A stretch of 23,413 nt of DNA. It comes from AP-16 sp036395835 (GTDB lineage: Bacteria > Pseudomonadota > Alphaproteobacteria > Rhizobiales > Xanthobacteraceae). Each line of letters starts with the position of its first letter. Position 1 is the stretch's first letter. Positions 13,606 to 21,725 of this stretch are shown here, piece by piece. The stretch is from positions 1-23,413 of the forward strand of contig DASWCW010000026.1 in the NCBI GenBank assembly GCA_036395835.1, in the 5' to 3' direction. A program made the position numbers and the translations under genes. The notes beneath the pieces were generated by a model, which did not search any database, was not told the origin of the DNA, and was given only the letters and a program-made list of their open reading frames with translations.

Positions 13606-14775
13606 TCACGCCGGCAACGCCGTCTCCACCAGCCGGACCCAGTACGACGCGCCGACCGGGATCGCCTCGTCGTTGAAATCGTAAGCCGGGTGATGCAGTC
13701 CGGCGGAAGCGCCGTTGCCGAGGAAGATGAAGGCGCCGGGCCGCGCCTGCAGCATGAAGGAAAAATCCTCGGCGCCCATCATGGGCGGCGCTCCGGCATC
13801 GACCCGCTCGCGCCCCGCGATCTCGGCAGCAACCGAGGCGGCGAACGCGGTCTGCCGCTCGTGGTTGCTGGTCACCGGGTAATCGCGCTTGTAGGTGAGC
13901 TTGGCCGTGGCGCCGTGGAGGCGGGCGGTCGCCTCGACGATCTCGTGAAGCCGCCGCTCGAGCAGATCCCGGACTTGCGGCGTCAGGCTGCGGGCGGTGC
14001 CGCACAGTCGCGCGGTTTGCGGAATCACATTGTCGGTGTGCCCGGCCTGGAACATGCAAATCGAAACGACCGCGGCATCGAGCGGATCGACGTTGCGGGA
14101 TACGACCGACTGCATCTGATTGATCATCTGCGCGCCGACCAGGATCGGATCGACGGCGAGATGCGGCTTGGCCGCGTGACCGCCGAGGCCCTCGATGTTG
14201 ATATAGAGCCGGTCGGCGGCGGCCATCATCGCGCCGGGGCGGATCGCGAATTGCCCAACCGGAAGCCCGGGAAAGTTGTGCATCCCGAACACCTCGTCGA
14301 TGCCGAAGCGATCGACGAGGCCGTCCTCCAGCATGGCCTTGGCGCCTGCCCCGCCCTCCTCCGCCGGCTGAAAGATCACCACCGCGGTTCCGGCGAAATT
14401 GCGCGTCTCGGCGAGATATTTGCTGGCGCCCAACAGCATCGCCGTGTGCCCGTCATGGCCGCAGGCGTGCATCTTGCCGGGCACCGTGGATTTGTACGCA
14501 ACGTCGGTGGCCTCTTCGATCGGCAGCGCATCCATGTCGGCGCGCAGGCCGATCGTCCGCCCCGCTTGCGTCCGCTTGCGCCCGCGGATCACGCCGACGA
14601 CGCCGGTCCTGCCGAGCCCAGTCACCACCTCGTCGCAGCCGAACGCCTTGAGCTTGTCGGCAACGCTCGCCGCAGTGCGGTGCACTTCGTAGAGAAGCTC
14701 CGGATGCGCATGGAAATCATGGCGCCAGCCGGCGATCTCGTCCTGCATGGCGGCGATGCGATTGATGATCGGCAT
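13606..14775 (-). CDS. M20 family metal-dependent amidohydrolase (hippurate hydrolase/HipO-like)
   Basis: This is a cytosolic di-zinc amidohydrolase of the aminoacylase/hippurate hydrolase/IAA-amino-acid hydrolase group, which cleaves N-acyl amino acids. The family motifs are in order: FHAHPEL, LRADMDALPI (78-87), HACGHDGH (103-110, with metal ligands C105 and H107), PAEEGGAGA with E139/E140, GMHNFPG with H166, GHAAKPH in the dimerisation lid, and GLHHPAYDFND with H361/H362. The 389-residue length is typical and there is no signal peptide. The start is supported by GAGGAG 11 bp upstream. It is divergent from the lactate permease across a 313-bp gap, and a REP abuts its stop codon. The exact substrate is not determinable. 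Confidence 0.92.
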   Translation of the reverse strand: MPIINRIAAMQDEIAGWRHDFHAHPELLYEVHRTAASVADKLKAFGCDEVVTGLGRTGVVGVIRGRKRTQAGRTIGLRADMDALPIEEATDVAYKSTVPGKMHACGHDGHTAMLLGASKYLAETRNFAGTAVVIFQPAEEGGAGAKAMLEDGLVDRFGIDEVFGMHNFPGLPVGQFAIRPGAMMAAADRLYINIEGLGGHAAKPHLAVDPILVGAQMINQMQSVVSRNVDPLDAAVVSICMFQAGHTDNVIPQTARLCGTARSLTPQVRDLLERRLHEIVEATARLHGATAKLTYKRDYPVTSNHERQTAFAASVAAEIAGRERVDAGAPPMMGAEDFSFMLQARPGAFIFLGNGASAGLHHPAYDFNDEAIPVGASYWVRLVETALPA

Positions 14776-15088
14776 CTGGGCGGCTCCTCGGAAGACCGGT
14801 GCCGGGAGCGCCTAGGAGGTGGGGCTGCGGCCACGGCCCGGCCGCGCTCCAGCATGGGTCGGCGCCCACGCTAGCAATCGAGGGTCGCGATGTCGATCAA
14901 GAGGTAGATTCTTGTCCGGGGAAGGGAATCGCCCTTAGCATGCGAGCGGGCTGAAACGGGACGGGGTATGGCCGGCATCGACGCAGATCCCAAGCGACAT
15001 TCTCAGCGCTGCCGTTTGCGCGCCCCCAACCCTTCCGAGAGGTTGGGGGCGTGCTCCCGCTTCGACAGATAGCCCAGGGGGAAAGCTC
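14776..15088. other. Intergenic region between M20 amidohydrolase and lactate permease
   Basis: This 313-bp divergent gap should hold both promoters. No convincing gene is seen; a minus-strand open frame at 14897-15100 has no family resemblance. The only clear structure is the hairpin at 15021-15051 near the permease start. No clear -35/-10 pair could be assigned. Confidence 0.5.
15021..15051 (+). promoter_or_regulatory. Perfect hairpin in the leader of the lactate permease gene
   Basis: CGCCCCCAACC (15021-15031) pairs perfectly with GGTTGGGGGCG (15041-15051) around a 9-nt loop. The hairpin ends 37 bp before the ATG and before the AGGGGGA ribosome site. With no following T-run it is not a classic terminator. 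If transcribed it could act in attenuation or message stability; it could instead end an upstream transcript. Confidence 0.45.
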
Positions 15089-16747
15089 ATGTGGAACCAA
15101 GTCTATAATCCGCTCGGCAACGCGGCGTTATCGACACTCGTGGCAGCGCTGCCGGTCGTGACGCTGCTGGTTCTGATCGCCTCGGGCAAGGTGAAGGCGC
15201 ATGTTGCCGCCTTGATCGCCCTCCTGGTGGCGATTCTCGTCGCCGTCATTTTGTTCACGATGCCGGCGGGGCTGGCGATCCGCGCCAGCATTTTGGGCGC
15301 GGTGATCGGCTTCTTTCCGATCGGCTGGATCGTGCTCAACGTCATCTTCATGTATCGGCTGACCGTGGAGAAGGGCGCGTTCGAGACCCTGCAGCAGACG
15401 ATCGGCGGCGTCACGAAGGACCGCCGTCTGCAGTTGCTCCTGATCGCATTTTCGTTCGGCGCCTTCTTCGAGGGCGCCTCGGGCTTCGGCACTCCGGTCG
15501 CGGTGACCGGCGCCATCCTCATCGGGCTCGGCTTCTCGCCGCTGGCCGCCTCCGGTCTCTCCCTGATCGCCAATACCGCGCCGGTCGCCTACGGGGCGCT
15601 GGGAACGCCGATCGTCGGCCTCGCCAGCGTGACCGGGCTCGACCCCTACGTGCTCGGCGCCATGGTGGGGCGGCAATTGCCGTTCTTCTCGCTGATCGTG
15701 CCGTTCTGGCTGATCTGGGCCTTTGCCGGCTTCCGCGGCATGATCGAGATCTGGCCGGCGATCCTCGTCTGCGGCGTGTCCTTCGCCATCCCGCAATTTT
15801 TGATCTCGAACTACATCAATCCCTGGATCGTCGACGTCGGCGCCTCGCTGGTCTCCATGGCCTGCCTGATCGGCTTCCTGGAGATCTGGCATCCCAAGAC
15901 GCTGTGGACCTCCCCGGCCCTGCGCAGCCATGATGATTCCGCCGCGACGATGCCGCCGCCTCGCGCTGCCGGACCCGAGCCGAGCACCCGCCAGATCTGG
16001 CTGGGACTGATGCCGTGGATCATCGTCTGCGTCGTGCTGCTGGTCTGGGGCACCGGTTGGTTCAAGGCGCTGGTGAATCCGATCTTCAGCTGGAATTACG
16101 ACGTCCCCGGCCTCGACAAGATGATCAACAAGGTGGCGCCGGTGGTGTCCCAGCCGACTCCGGAACGCGCGACCTTCGCGTTCACGTATCTGTCGTTCAC
16201 CGGGACCGGCATGCTGATCGCCGCGATCATTTCCGGCTTCCTGATGGGATTCTCGCCGGCCAAGCTCGCGGTGGAATACGGCAAGACCATCAAAGTGTGC
16301 GCCTATTCACTCATCACCATCTCGGCCATGCTGGCGATCGGGACGCTCACCCGGCTGTCGGGGGTCGATGCGACGCTCGGGCTCGCGTTCGCCACCACGG
16401 GCATTCTCTATCCGTTCTTCGGAACCCTGCTCGGCTGGCTCGGCGTCGCGCTCACCGGCTCGGACACCGCCTCCAACGTGCTGTTCGGCAACCTGCAGAA
16501 GATCACCTCCGAGCAGCTCGGGCTCAGTCCGGTTCTCATGGGCGCCGCCAATTCCTCGGGCGGCGTCATGGGTAAGATGATCGACGCGCAATCGATCGTC
16601 GTCGCCTCGACCGCCACCAATTGGTTCGGCCACGAGGGCACGATCCTGAGGTTCGTATTCTGGCACTCGATCGCGCTCGCCTGTCTGGTCGGCATCTTGG
16701 TGATGCTGCAGGCCTACGTCCCGCCGTTCACCGGGATGGTTTACTGA
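15089..16747 (+). CDS. lctP: L-lactate permease (LctP family)
   Basis: This 552-residue, highly hydrophobic protein has about a dozen membrane segments. The LctP-family hallmark FGAFFEGASGFGTPVAVTGA begins near residue 123, and ANTAPVAYGALGTPI is also conserved, together with a late GSDTASNVLFGNLQ and AANSSGGVMGKMI. Members are proton-coupled importers of lactate, with glycolate also taken by some. The N-terminus WNQVYNPLGNAALSTLVAALP is the normal family start, and the ATG follows a strong AGGGGGA site at good spacing. No lactate dehydrogenase or lldR-like regulator is adjacent, so regulation may be from a distance or through the leader hairpin. The hydrophilic loop near 285-305 (HDDSAATMPPPRAAGPEP) is variable in the family. 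Confidence 0.93.
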   Translation: MWNQVYNPLGNAALSTLVAALPVVTLLVLIASGKVKAHVAALIALLVAILVAVILFTMPAGLAIRASILGAVIGFFPIGWIVLNVIFMYRLTVEKGAFETLQQTIGGVTKDRRLQLLLIAFSFGAFFEGASGFGTPVAVTGAILIGLGFSPLAASGLSLIANTAPVAYGALGTPIVGLASVTGLDPYVLGAMVGRQLPFFSLIVPFWLIWAFAGFRGMIEIWPAILVCGVSFAIPQFLISNYINPWIVDVGASLVSMACLIGFLEIWHPKTLWTSPALRSHDDSAATMPPPRAAGPEPSTRQIWLGLMPWIIVCVVLLVWGTGWFKALVNPIFSWNYDVPGLDKMINKVAPVVSQPTPERATFAFTYLSFTGTGMLIAAIISGFLMGFSPAKLAVEYGKTIKVCAYSLITISAMLAIGTLTRLSGVDATLGLAFATTGILYPFFGTLLGWLGVALTGSDTASNVLFGNLQKITSEQLGLSPVLMGAANSSGGVMGKMIDAQSIVVASTATNWFGHEGTILRFVFWHSIALACLVGILVMLQAYVPPFTGMVY

Positions 16748-16912
16748 CCGCCGCGGGCGTGGCGGCGAAATCGGGCCCGGCGCGGCAGCCGCCGCGGGGT
16801 TTGCCGTTTGCCTGCCCGGGAAACGCTCTGGACCCGTCGCGCCGATCAAGCTTAAGCTCCGGGCCGAGCGAGCAGCCGCCGCGCTGATCGGCGGCAAGGT
16901 CGAGAGGTAGCA

Positions 16913-18493
16913 ATGAAATTGAGGACTGCGTTTCTCGCGCTTGCCATCGCGATGCCGATGGTCTGCGAGGCGTCCGCCGCAACATTCCGTTTCGGCTTCC
17001 AGGGCGATCTCAAATCGCTGGATTCCTACAGCCTCAACGAGACCTTCACGCTCGGGGTGCTGGGCAACGTCTACGAGGGATTGACCAAGCGCGACAAGAA
17101 CCTCGAGATCGTTCCGGGTCTCGCTGAGCGCTGGGAAGTGGTCGAACCGACGCGATGGCGGTTCTATCTGCGCAAGGGCGTCAAGTTCCACAACGGCGAG
17201 GATTTCACCGCGGACGACGTGGTGTTCTCGGCCGAACGGGCCCGCGCCAACGGCTCCGATATCAAGACGCGGCTGCCCGCCGACGCCAAGGCGGTCAAGG
17301 TCGACGATCACACCGTCGATTTCGTGCTCTCCCAGCCCAATCCCATTCTGCATTACGAATGGGATACCTGGTACATCATGTCGAAGAAATGGTCGGAAGC
17401 GAACAATTCGGCCATGCCGCAGCCCGCGACCGGCCAGCAGATGAGCTACGCGGCGCTGCACGAGAACGGCACCGGCCCGTTCATCATCACCGAGCATCAA
17501 GCCGGCGTGCGCACCGTGTTCAAGCCCTACCCAAATTGGTGGGGCAAGCCCGAGCACAATTTCGACGAGGTGATCTTCACCACGATTTCCAATGACGCGA
17601 CCCGGGTCGCGGCGCTGCTGTCCGGCGACGTCGATTGGGTCGATCCCGTGCCGCTGCAGGACATTCCGCGAGTCAATGCCAATCCCGGCACGCAGGTGCT
17701 GACCAGGCCGGAGCTCCGCACGATTTTTCTGGGGTTCGACCAGACGCGGGACGAGCTCAAGGCGTCCAGCGTGAAGGGCAAGAATCCATTCAAGGACGTG
17801 CGCGTGCGCAAGGCCTTCTATCAGGCGGTCGATATCGAGGCGATCAAATCGCGGGTCATGCGCGGGCTGGGCACGCCCTCGGCGCTGATGATCTCGCCGC
17901 TGCTGTTCTCCCGATCCGGCGAGTTCAAACGCTGGCCCTATGATCCGGAAGCGGCGAAGAAGCTGCTCGCCGAGGCCGGCTATGCCAGCGGCCTCGAGGT
18001 GACGATGGACTGCCCGAACGACCGCTACGTCAACGACGAAGCGATCTGCCAAGCCGTGGTCGCGATGCTGGCGCGCGTCGGCGTGAAGATCGATCTATTG
18101 GCGCAGCCCAAGGCCAAATATTTCGCCAAGGTGCTGGCCTCGGGCGGATACGACACTTCGTTCTATCTGCTCGGGTGGACTCCCGGGTCGCTCGATTCCT
18201 GGAACGTGCTGGCGAACATCATCGGCTGCCGGGACGAGAAGGGCAAAGGCGGCCAGTTCAATTTCGGCAATTACTGCAATCCCAAGATCGAGGAGCTGCG
18301 TGACAAGATCCTGGTGGAAGCCGACAAGACCAAGCGCGACGAGCTGATCGCCCAGGCATTTCGGATCGCGCACGAGGACGTGGCCTATATCCCGCTGCAT
18401 CAGCAGGCGCTGGTCTGGGGCGTCTCCAAGAAGGTGCATGTGGTCCAGCGACCGGACAACCAGATCCTGTTCTACTGGTTCCGCAAAGACTGA
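16913..18493 (+). CDS. Peptide/nickel-type ABC transporter substrate-binding protein (SBP family 5)
   Basis: This is the periplasmic binding component of a Dpp/Opp-type importer. The signal peptide MKLRTAFLALAIAMPMVCEA ends near residue 23 (ASA before ATFRFGF). Family 5 hallmarks follow: LKSLDSYSLNETFT, VYEGLTKRDKNLEIVPGLAE, WRFYLRKGVKFHNGEDFTAD, NGTGPFIITEH, and VRKAFYQAVDIEAIKSRVM. Two cysteine-bearing stretches (MDCPNDRYV with AICQ, and IIGCRDEK with NYCNP) suggest disulfides stabilising the second lobe. It is first in a five-gene cluster with two permeases and two ATPases. It follows the lactate permease by 165 bp containing a 10-bp palindrome (16849-16858), and a GAGAGGTAGCA ribosome site precedes the ATG. 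The 293-bp hairpin-rich gap after it probably makes its message more abundant than the downstream genes. The ligand is probably short peptides but is not proven. Confidence 0.92.
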   Translation: MKLRTAFLALAIAMPMVCEASAATFRFGFQGDLKSLDSYSLNETFTLGVLGNVYEGLTKRDKNLEIVPGLAERWEVVEPTRWRFYLRKGVKFHNGEDFTADDVVFSAERARANGSDIKTRLPADAKAVKVDDHTVDFVLSQPNPILHYEWDTWYIMSKKWSEANNSAMPQPATGQQMSYAALHENGTGPFIITEHQAGVRTVFKPYPNWWGKPEHNFDEVIFTTISNDATRVAALLSGDVDWVDPVPLQDIPRVNANPGTQVLTRPELRTIFLGFDQTRDELKASSVKGKNPFKDVRVRKAFYQAVDIEAIKSRVMRGLGTPSALMISPLLFSRSGEFKRWPYDPEAAKKLLAEAGYASGLEVTMDCPNDRYVNDEAICQAVVAMLARVGVKIDLLAQPKAKYFAKVLASGGYDTSFYLLGWTPGSLDSWNVLANIIGCRDEKGKGGQFNFGNYCNPKIEELRDKILVEADKTKRDELIAQAFRIAHEDVAYIPLHQQALVWGVSKKVHVVQRPDNQILFYWFRKD

Positions 18494-18570
18494 GGCATTC
18501 ACCCTCCCCTCGCGCGCCACGCGGCCGAACAGCGCAGGATATCGCACATGCTTGACGGCTGGCTCGGCAC

Positions 18571-18725
18571 ACCTCCCCCGGAAAGGGGGAGGTCGACCCG
18601 GCTAAGTTGGATGTTTCCGACTTGGCCCAAAATATATCTGCCGAAATCGGCAAGAGCCGATTTCGGTTGGCGATCGGGAGGGCGTCGCGATCCCCTCCCC
18701 ATCCCTCCCCTACAAGGGGGGAGGG
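18571..18725 (+). repeat. Hairpin mosaic between binding-protein and permease genes
   Basis: The gap 18494-18786 contains three clean hairpins: ACCTCCCCC/GGGGGAGGT (18571-18593, 9-bp stem, 5-nt loop), CCGAAATCGGC/GCCGATTTCGG (18641-18666, 11-bp stem, AAGA loop) and CCCTCCCC/GGGGAGGG (18703-18725). No T-run follows any of them. The C/G-rich hairpins resemble those at 715-840. The mosaic is likely an inserted intergenic repeat that may lower downstream expression or protect the upstream message. No gene is seen here. Confidence 0.7.
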
Positions 18726-18786
18726 AGCAGGGCACGGCGCGCGCGGAGGCACATACCATCGCGCCCTCCACGGGAGGGTAAGCTCC

Positions 18787-19764
18787 ATGCTCGCCTTCGT
18801 CGTCCGCCGCGCACTCGAAGCCGTGCTGGTCATGCTGGTCGTGGCTTTGATCGCGTTCGCGTTGTTCCGCTTCGTCGGCGATCCGATCAACCAGATGGTG
18901 GGGCTCGAGACCAGCTTCGAGGAACGCCAGCAGCTGCGCCAGGCGCTCGGCTTGAACGATTCCGTGCTCATACAGTTCGTCCGCTTCGTGTGGCACGCGC
19001 TGCGCTTCGATTTCGGCATTTCCTACCAGTTCAAGCGGCCGGTCATCGAGCTGATCGGCGAGCGCTTTCCGGCGACGATCGAGCTCGCGGTGGTTTCCGC
19101 GCTGTTTTCGCTGCTGCTCGGGATTCCCATGGGCGTCTATACCGCGCTCAACCGCCAATCCTGGCTCTCCAAGCTGTTCCTGGCAATCTCCCTGATCGGC
19201 ATCTCGCTTCCGACATTCCTGATCGGCATCCTGCTCATCTTCGTGTTCGCGGTGAGCTTTCAGGTCCTGCCCTCGTTCGGTCGCGGCGAGGTGGTTCGTC
19301 TGGGCTTTTGGAGCACCGGATTGCTGACCGGCTCCGGCCTCAAGGCGATCATTCTGCCCGCCGTGACGCTGGGCCTGTTCCAGATGACGCTGATCATGCG
19401 GCTGGTTCGCTCGGAAATGCTCGAAGTGCTGCGGACCGATTACATCAAATTCGCGCGGGCGCGAGGCTTGAGCAACCGCGCGATCCATTTCGGCCACGCG
19501 CTGAAGAATACGCTGGTTCCGGTGATCACCATTGCCGGGCTCCAGATCGGATCGATCATCGCCTTCGCCATCATCACCGAGACGGTGTTCCAGTGGCCCG
19601 GAATGGGCCTGATGTTCCTGCAGGCGGTGCAGAACGCCGACATCCCGATCATGTCCACCTATTTGCTGCTGGTGTCCGGCATCTTCGTCACCATCAATCT
19701 GGTCGTCGATCTGCTCTATGTCTCGGTCGATCCGCGAATCCGGATCGATCGGCGGGTGGCGTGA
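18787..19764 (+). CDS. Dpp/Opp-type ABC transporter permease, first subunit (DppB-like)
   Basis: This 325-residue inner-membrane protein has about six helices. The DppB-type N-terminus MLAFVVRRALEAVLVMLVVA is followed by the periplasmic loop with LGLNDSVLIQFVRFVWHALR and DFGISYQFKRPV, and by the cytoplasmic coupling motif ARARGLSNRAIHFGHALKNT (EAA loop) that contacts the ATPases. The start at 18787 follows GGGAGGG; the frame is open further upstream, but that part reads through the palindromic repeats and is not credible coding. It ends 3 bp before the next permease. It forms the translocation channel with its partner permease. Confidence 0.92.
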   Translation: MLAFVVRRALEAVLVMLVVALIAFALFRFVGDPINQMVGLETSFEERQQLRQALGLNDSVLIQFVRFVWHALRFDFGISYQFKRPVIELIGERFPATIELAVVSALFSLLLGIPMGVYTALNRQSWLSKLFLAISLIGISLPTFLIGILLIFVFAVSFQVLPSFGRGEVVRLGFWSTGLLTGSGLKAIILPAVTLGLFQMTLIMRLVRSEMLEVLRTDYIKFARARGLSNRAIHFGHALKNTLVPVITIAGLQIGSIIAFAIITETVFQWPGMGLMFLQAVQNADIPIMSTYLLLVSGIFVTINLVVDLLYVSVDPRIRIDRRVA

Positions 19765-19767
19765 GAC

Positions 19768-20715
19768 ATGGTCGAGCAGTGCCAATCCTTGCCGGCGCCG
19801 CAACGAGGTGGGTTCGCTGCCGCGCTCGACAGCGACCTGCTGCACGCGTTCCTGCGCTCGAAAATCACCGTTGCGGCCGCCCTGATCACCGTCGTGCTGG
19901 TGCTCGCCGCGATCCTGGCGCCCTGGATCGCGCCGCATGATCCGTTCGACCTGAGGCAGCTCAATCTGCTGGATTCCCACTTGCCGCCGGCGTGGCTCGC
20001 GGACGGCGATCCGCGCTACCTGCTCGGGACCGACGATCAGGGCCGCGACGTGCTCTCCACGATTCTATACGGCTCGCGCATCTCGCTCAGCGTCGGCGTA
20101 CTCTCGGTCGGGCTCGCGGCCGCGGTCGGCATCGTGCTCGGGCTGATCGCCGGCTACGCCGGCGGCTTCCTCGACGCACTCATCATGCGCATCGCGGACG
20201 TACAGCTGACGTTCCCGGCGATCCTGATCGCGCTCTTGATCGACGGCACGGTGCGCGCGCTGTTCGGCGCGCAGCGCAACGAGACCCTGGAGTTCTGGGT
20301 GCTGGTGCTCTCGATCGGCATGTCGTTCTGGGTGCAGTACGCCCGCACCGTGCGCGGCTCGACCATGGTCGAAAAGAGCAAGGACTACGTGCTCGCCGCC
20401 CAGCTGATCGGCATCCATCCGGCCACGATCCTGTTCCGCCACGTGCTGCCCAATGTCATCGGACCGGTGCTGGTGATCGCCACGATCAACCTCGCGCTCG
20501 CGATCATCACCGAAGCGACGCTGTCGTTCCTCGGCGTCGGCCTGCCGCCGACGCAGCCCTCGCTCGGCACCCTGATCCGGATCGGCAACAATTTCCTGTT
20601 CGCGGGCGAATGGTGGATCGCGATCTTTCCCGGCATCACGCTGGCGCTGCTCGTGGTCGCCATCAATCTGCTCGGCGATTGGCTGCGCGACGCCCTCAAT
20701 CCTCGCCTGCAATGA
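19768..20715 (+). CDS. Dpp/Opp-type ABC transporter permease, second subunit (DppC-like)
   Basis: This 315-residue inner-membrane permease has the DppC layout: a short cytosolic N-terminus, a first helix at about 35-55 (ITVAAALITVVLVLAAILAP), the long periplasmic segment with APHDPFDLRQLNLL and LLGTDDQGRDVLSTILYGSR, four or five more helices, and the EAA coupling loop AAQLIGIHPATILFRHVLPN. It ends EWWIAIFPGITLALLVVAIN, typical of the family. The stop overlaps the next start as ATGA, indicating translational coupling to the ATPase gene. The first ~15 residues (VEQCQSLPAPQRGG) are not conserved, and the exact start could be a little later. Confidence 0.92.
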   Translation: MVEQCQSLPAPQRGGFAAALDSDLLHAFLRSKITVAAALITVVLVLAAILAPWIAPHDPFDLRQLNLLDSHLPPAWLADGDPRYLLGTDDQGRDVLSTILYGSRISLSVGVLSVGLAAAVGIVLGLIAGYAGGFLDALIMRIADVQLTFPAILIALLIDGTVRALFGAQRNETLEFWVLVLSIGMSFWVQYARTVRGSTMVEKSKDYVLAAQLIGIHPATILFRHVLPNVIGPVLVIATINLALAIITEATLSFLGVGLPPTQPSLGTLIRIGNNFLFAGEWWIAIFPGITLALLVVAINLLGDWLRDALNPRLQ

Positions 20716-21725
20716 CGGAGCCCGTGCTCAGCGTCCGCAATCTCCGGGTCGAGTTCCCGACCCGGCGGGCGCGGCTCGTGGCCATCGACGACGTGTCGTT
20801 CGACATCCTGCCCGGCGAGGTACTGGGCATGGTCGGCGAATCCGGAGCCGGCAAATCGGTCACCGGCACGGCGATCGTCGGCCTGATCGAGCCGCCGGGC
20901 CGGATCGCCGGCGGCGAGATTTTTCTTTCCGGAATGCGCATCGACAATCTCCAGCCGGCCGCCATGCGGCGCATTCGCGGCAAGCGCATCGGCATGGTGT
21001 TTCAGGATCCGCTCACGAGCCTCGACCCGCTCTATCGGATCGGCGAGCAGCTGACCGAGACGATCGCCACGCACAGCGACCTGCGGGGCGCACGACTGCG
21101 CGAGCGGGCGATCGCGCTCTTGTCCGAAGTCGGCATTCCGGCGCCGGAGCAGCGCTTCGACAATTACCCCCATCAATTCTCCGGCGGCATGCGCCAGCGC
21201 GTGGTGCTGGCGCTGGCACTCGCCGCCGACCCCGAGCTCGTCATCGCCGATGAACCGACGACCGCGCTCGACGTATCGGTGCAGGCGCAGATCATCGCGC
21301 TGATGAAACGGCTCGCCCAGCGGCATCGCGCCGCCATCCTGCTGATCACCCACGACATGGGCGTGATCGCCGAAGCCGCGGATCGGGTGGCGGTGATGTA
21401 TGCCGGCCGCATCGTCGAGATCGGCCCGGTGCGCGACGTGGTGAGCGCGCCGCTGCATCCCTATACGCGCGGGCTGATGGGCTCGATCCCGAAGCTCGAC
21501 GGCGGCCTCGACCGCCTCGTCCAGATCCCGGGCTCCATGCCGCGGCTCACCGCGATCCCCTCCGGCTGTCCATTTCATCCGCGCTGCCCGCGGGTGTTCG
21601 CGCCGTGCCCCATTCACCGCCCCGAATTGCGACCGCAGGCAACCGCGAAGGTGGCATGCTGGCTCTACCATCCGGCCCCGACCACGGAGAAGGAGACAGC
21701 GGCGAAGCTCGAGGGCTCGCCATGA
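20712..21725 (+). CDS. Dpp/Opp-type ABC transporter ATP-binding protein (DppD-like)
   Basis: This 337-residue ATPase energises peptide import. It shows Walker A GESGAGKS (42-49), Q-loop FQDP (97-100), signature FSGGMRQRV (156-164), Walker B ELVIADEP (175-182) and H-loop THDM (213-216). The C-terminal oligopeptide-transporter extension has cysteines in GCPFHPRCPRVFAPCP plus a later Cys (C286, C292, C299, C316). This pattern is seen in DppD/OppD proteins and in some is known to bind a [4Fe-4S] cluster. The start at 20712 overlaps the preceding stop by 4 nt (ATGA); the frame is open upstream only as a shadow of the permease gene. The stop overlaps the next start in the same way. Confidence 0.94.
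   Translation: MTEPVLSVRNLRVEFPTRRARLVAIDDVSFDILPGEVLGMVGESGAGKSVTGTAIVGLIEPPGRIAGGEIFLSGMRIDNLQPAAMRRIRGKRIGMVFQDPLTSLDPLYRIGEQLTETIATHSDLRGARLRERAIALLSEVGIPAPEQRFDNYPHQFSGGMRQRVVLALALAADPELVIADEPTTALDVSVQAQIIALMKRLAQRHRAAILLITHDMGVIAEAADRVAVMYAGRIVEIGPVRDVVSAPLHPYTRGLMGSIPKLDGGLDRLVQIPGSMPRLTAIPSGCPFHPRCPRVFAPCPIHRPELRPQATAKVACWLYHPAPTTEKETAAKLEGSP

Noticed and set aside
16307..18052. 581-codon minus-strand frame across the permease, the gap and the binding-protein gene
   Set aside because: It crosses two real genes and their intergenic gap with no motifs; typical of a high-GC shadow.
18607..18786. Upstream extension of the first permease gene by 60 codons
   Set aside because: The added part translates hairpin repeats into Pro/Ser/Arg-rich sequence, while the family N-terminus and a GGGAGGG ribosome site fit a start at 18787.
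18499..19980. 493-codon minus-strand frame opposite the permease genes
   Set aside because: Charged Asp/His/Gln-rich reverse reading of membrane protein codons; no family resemblance.
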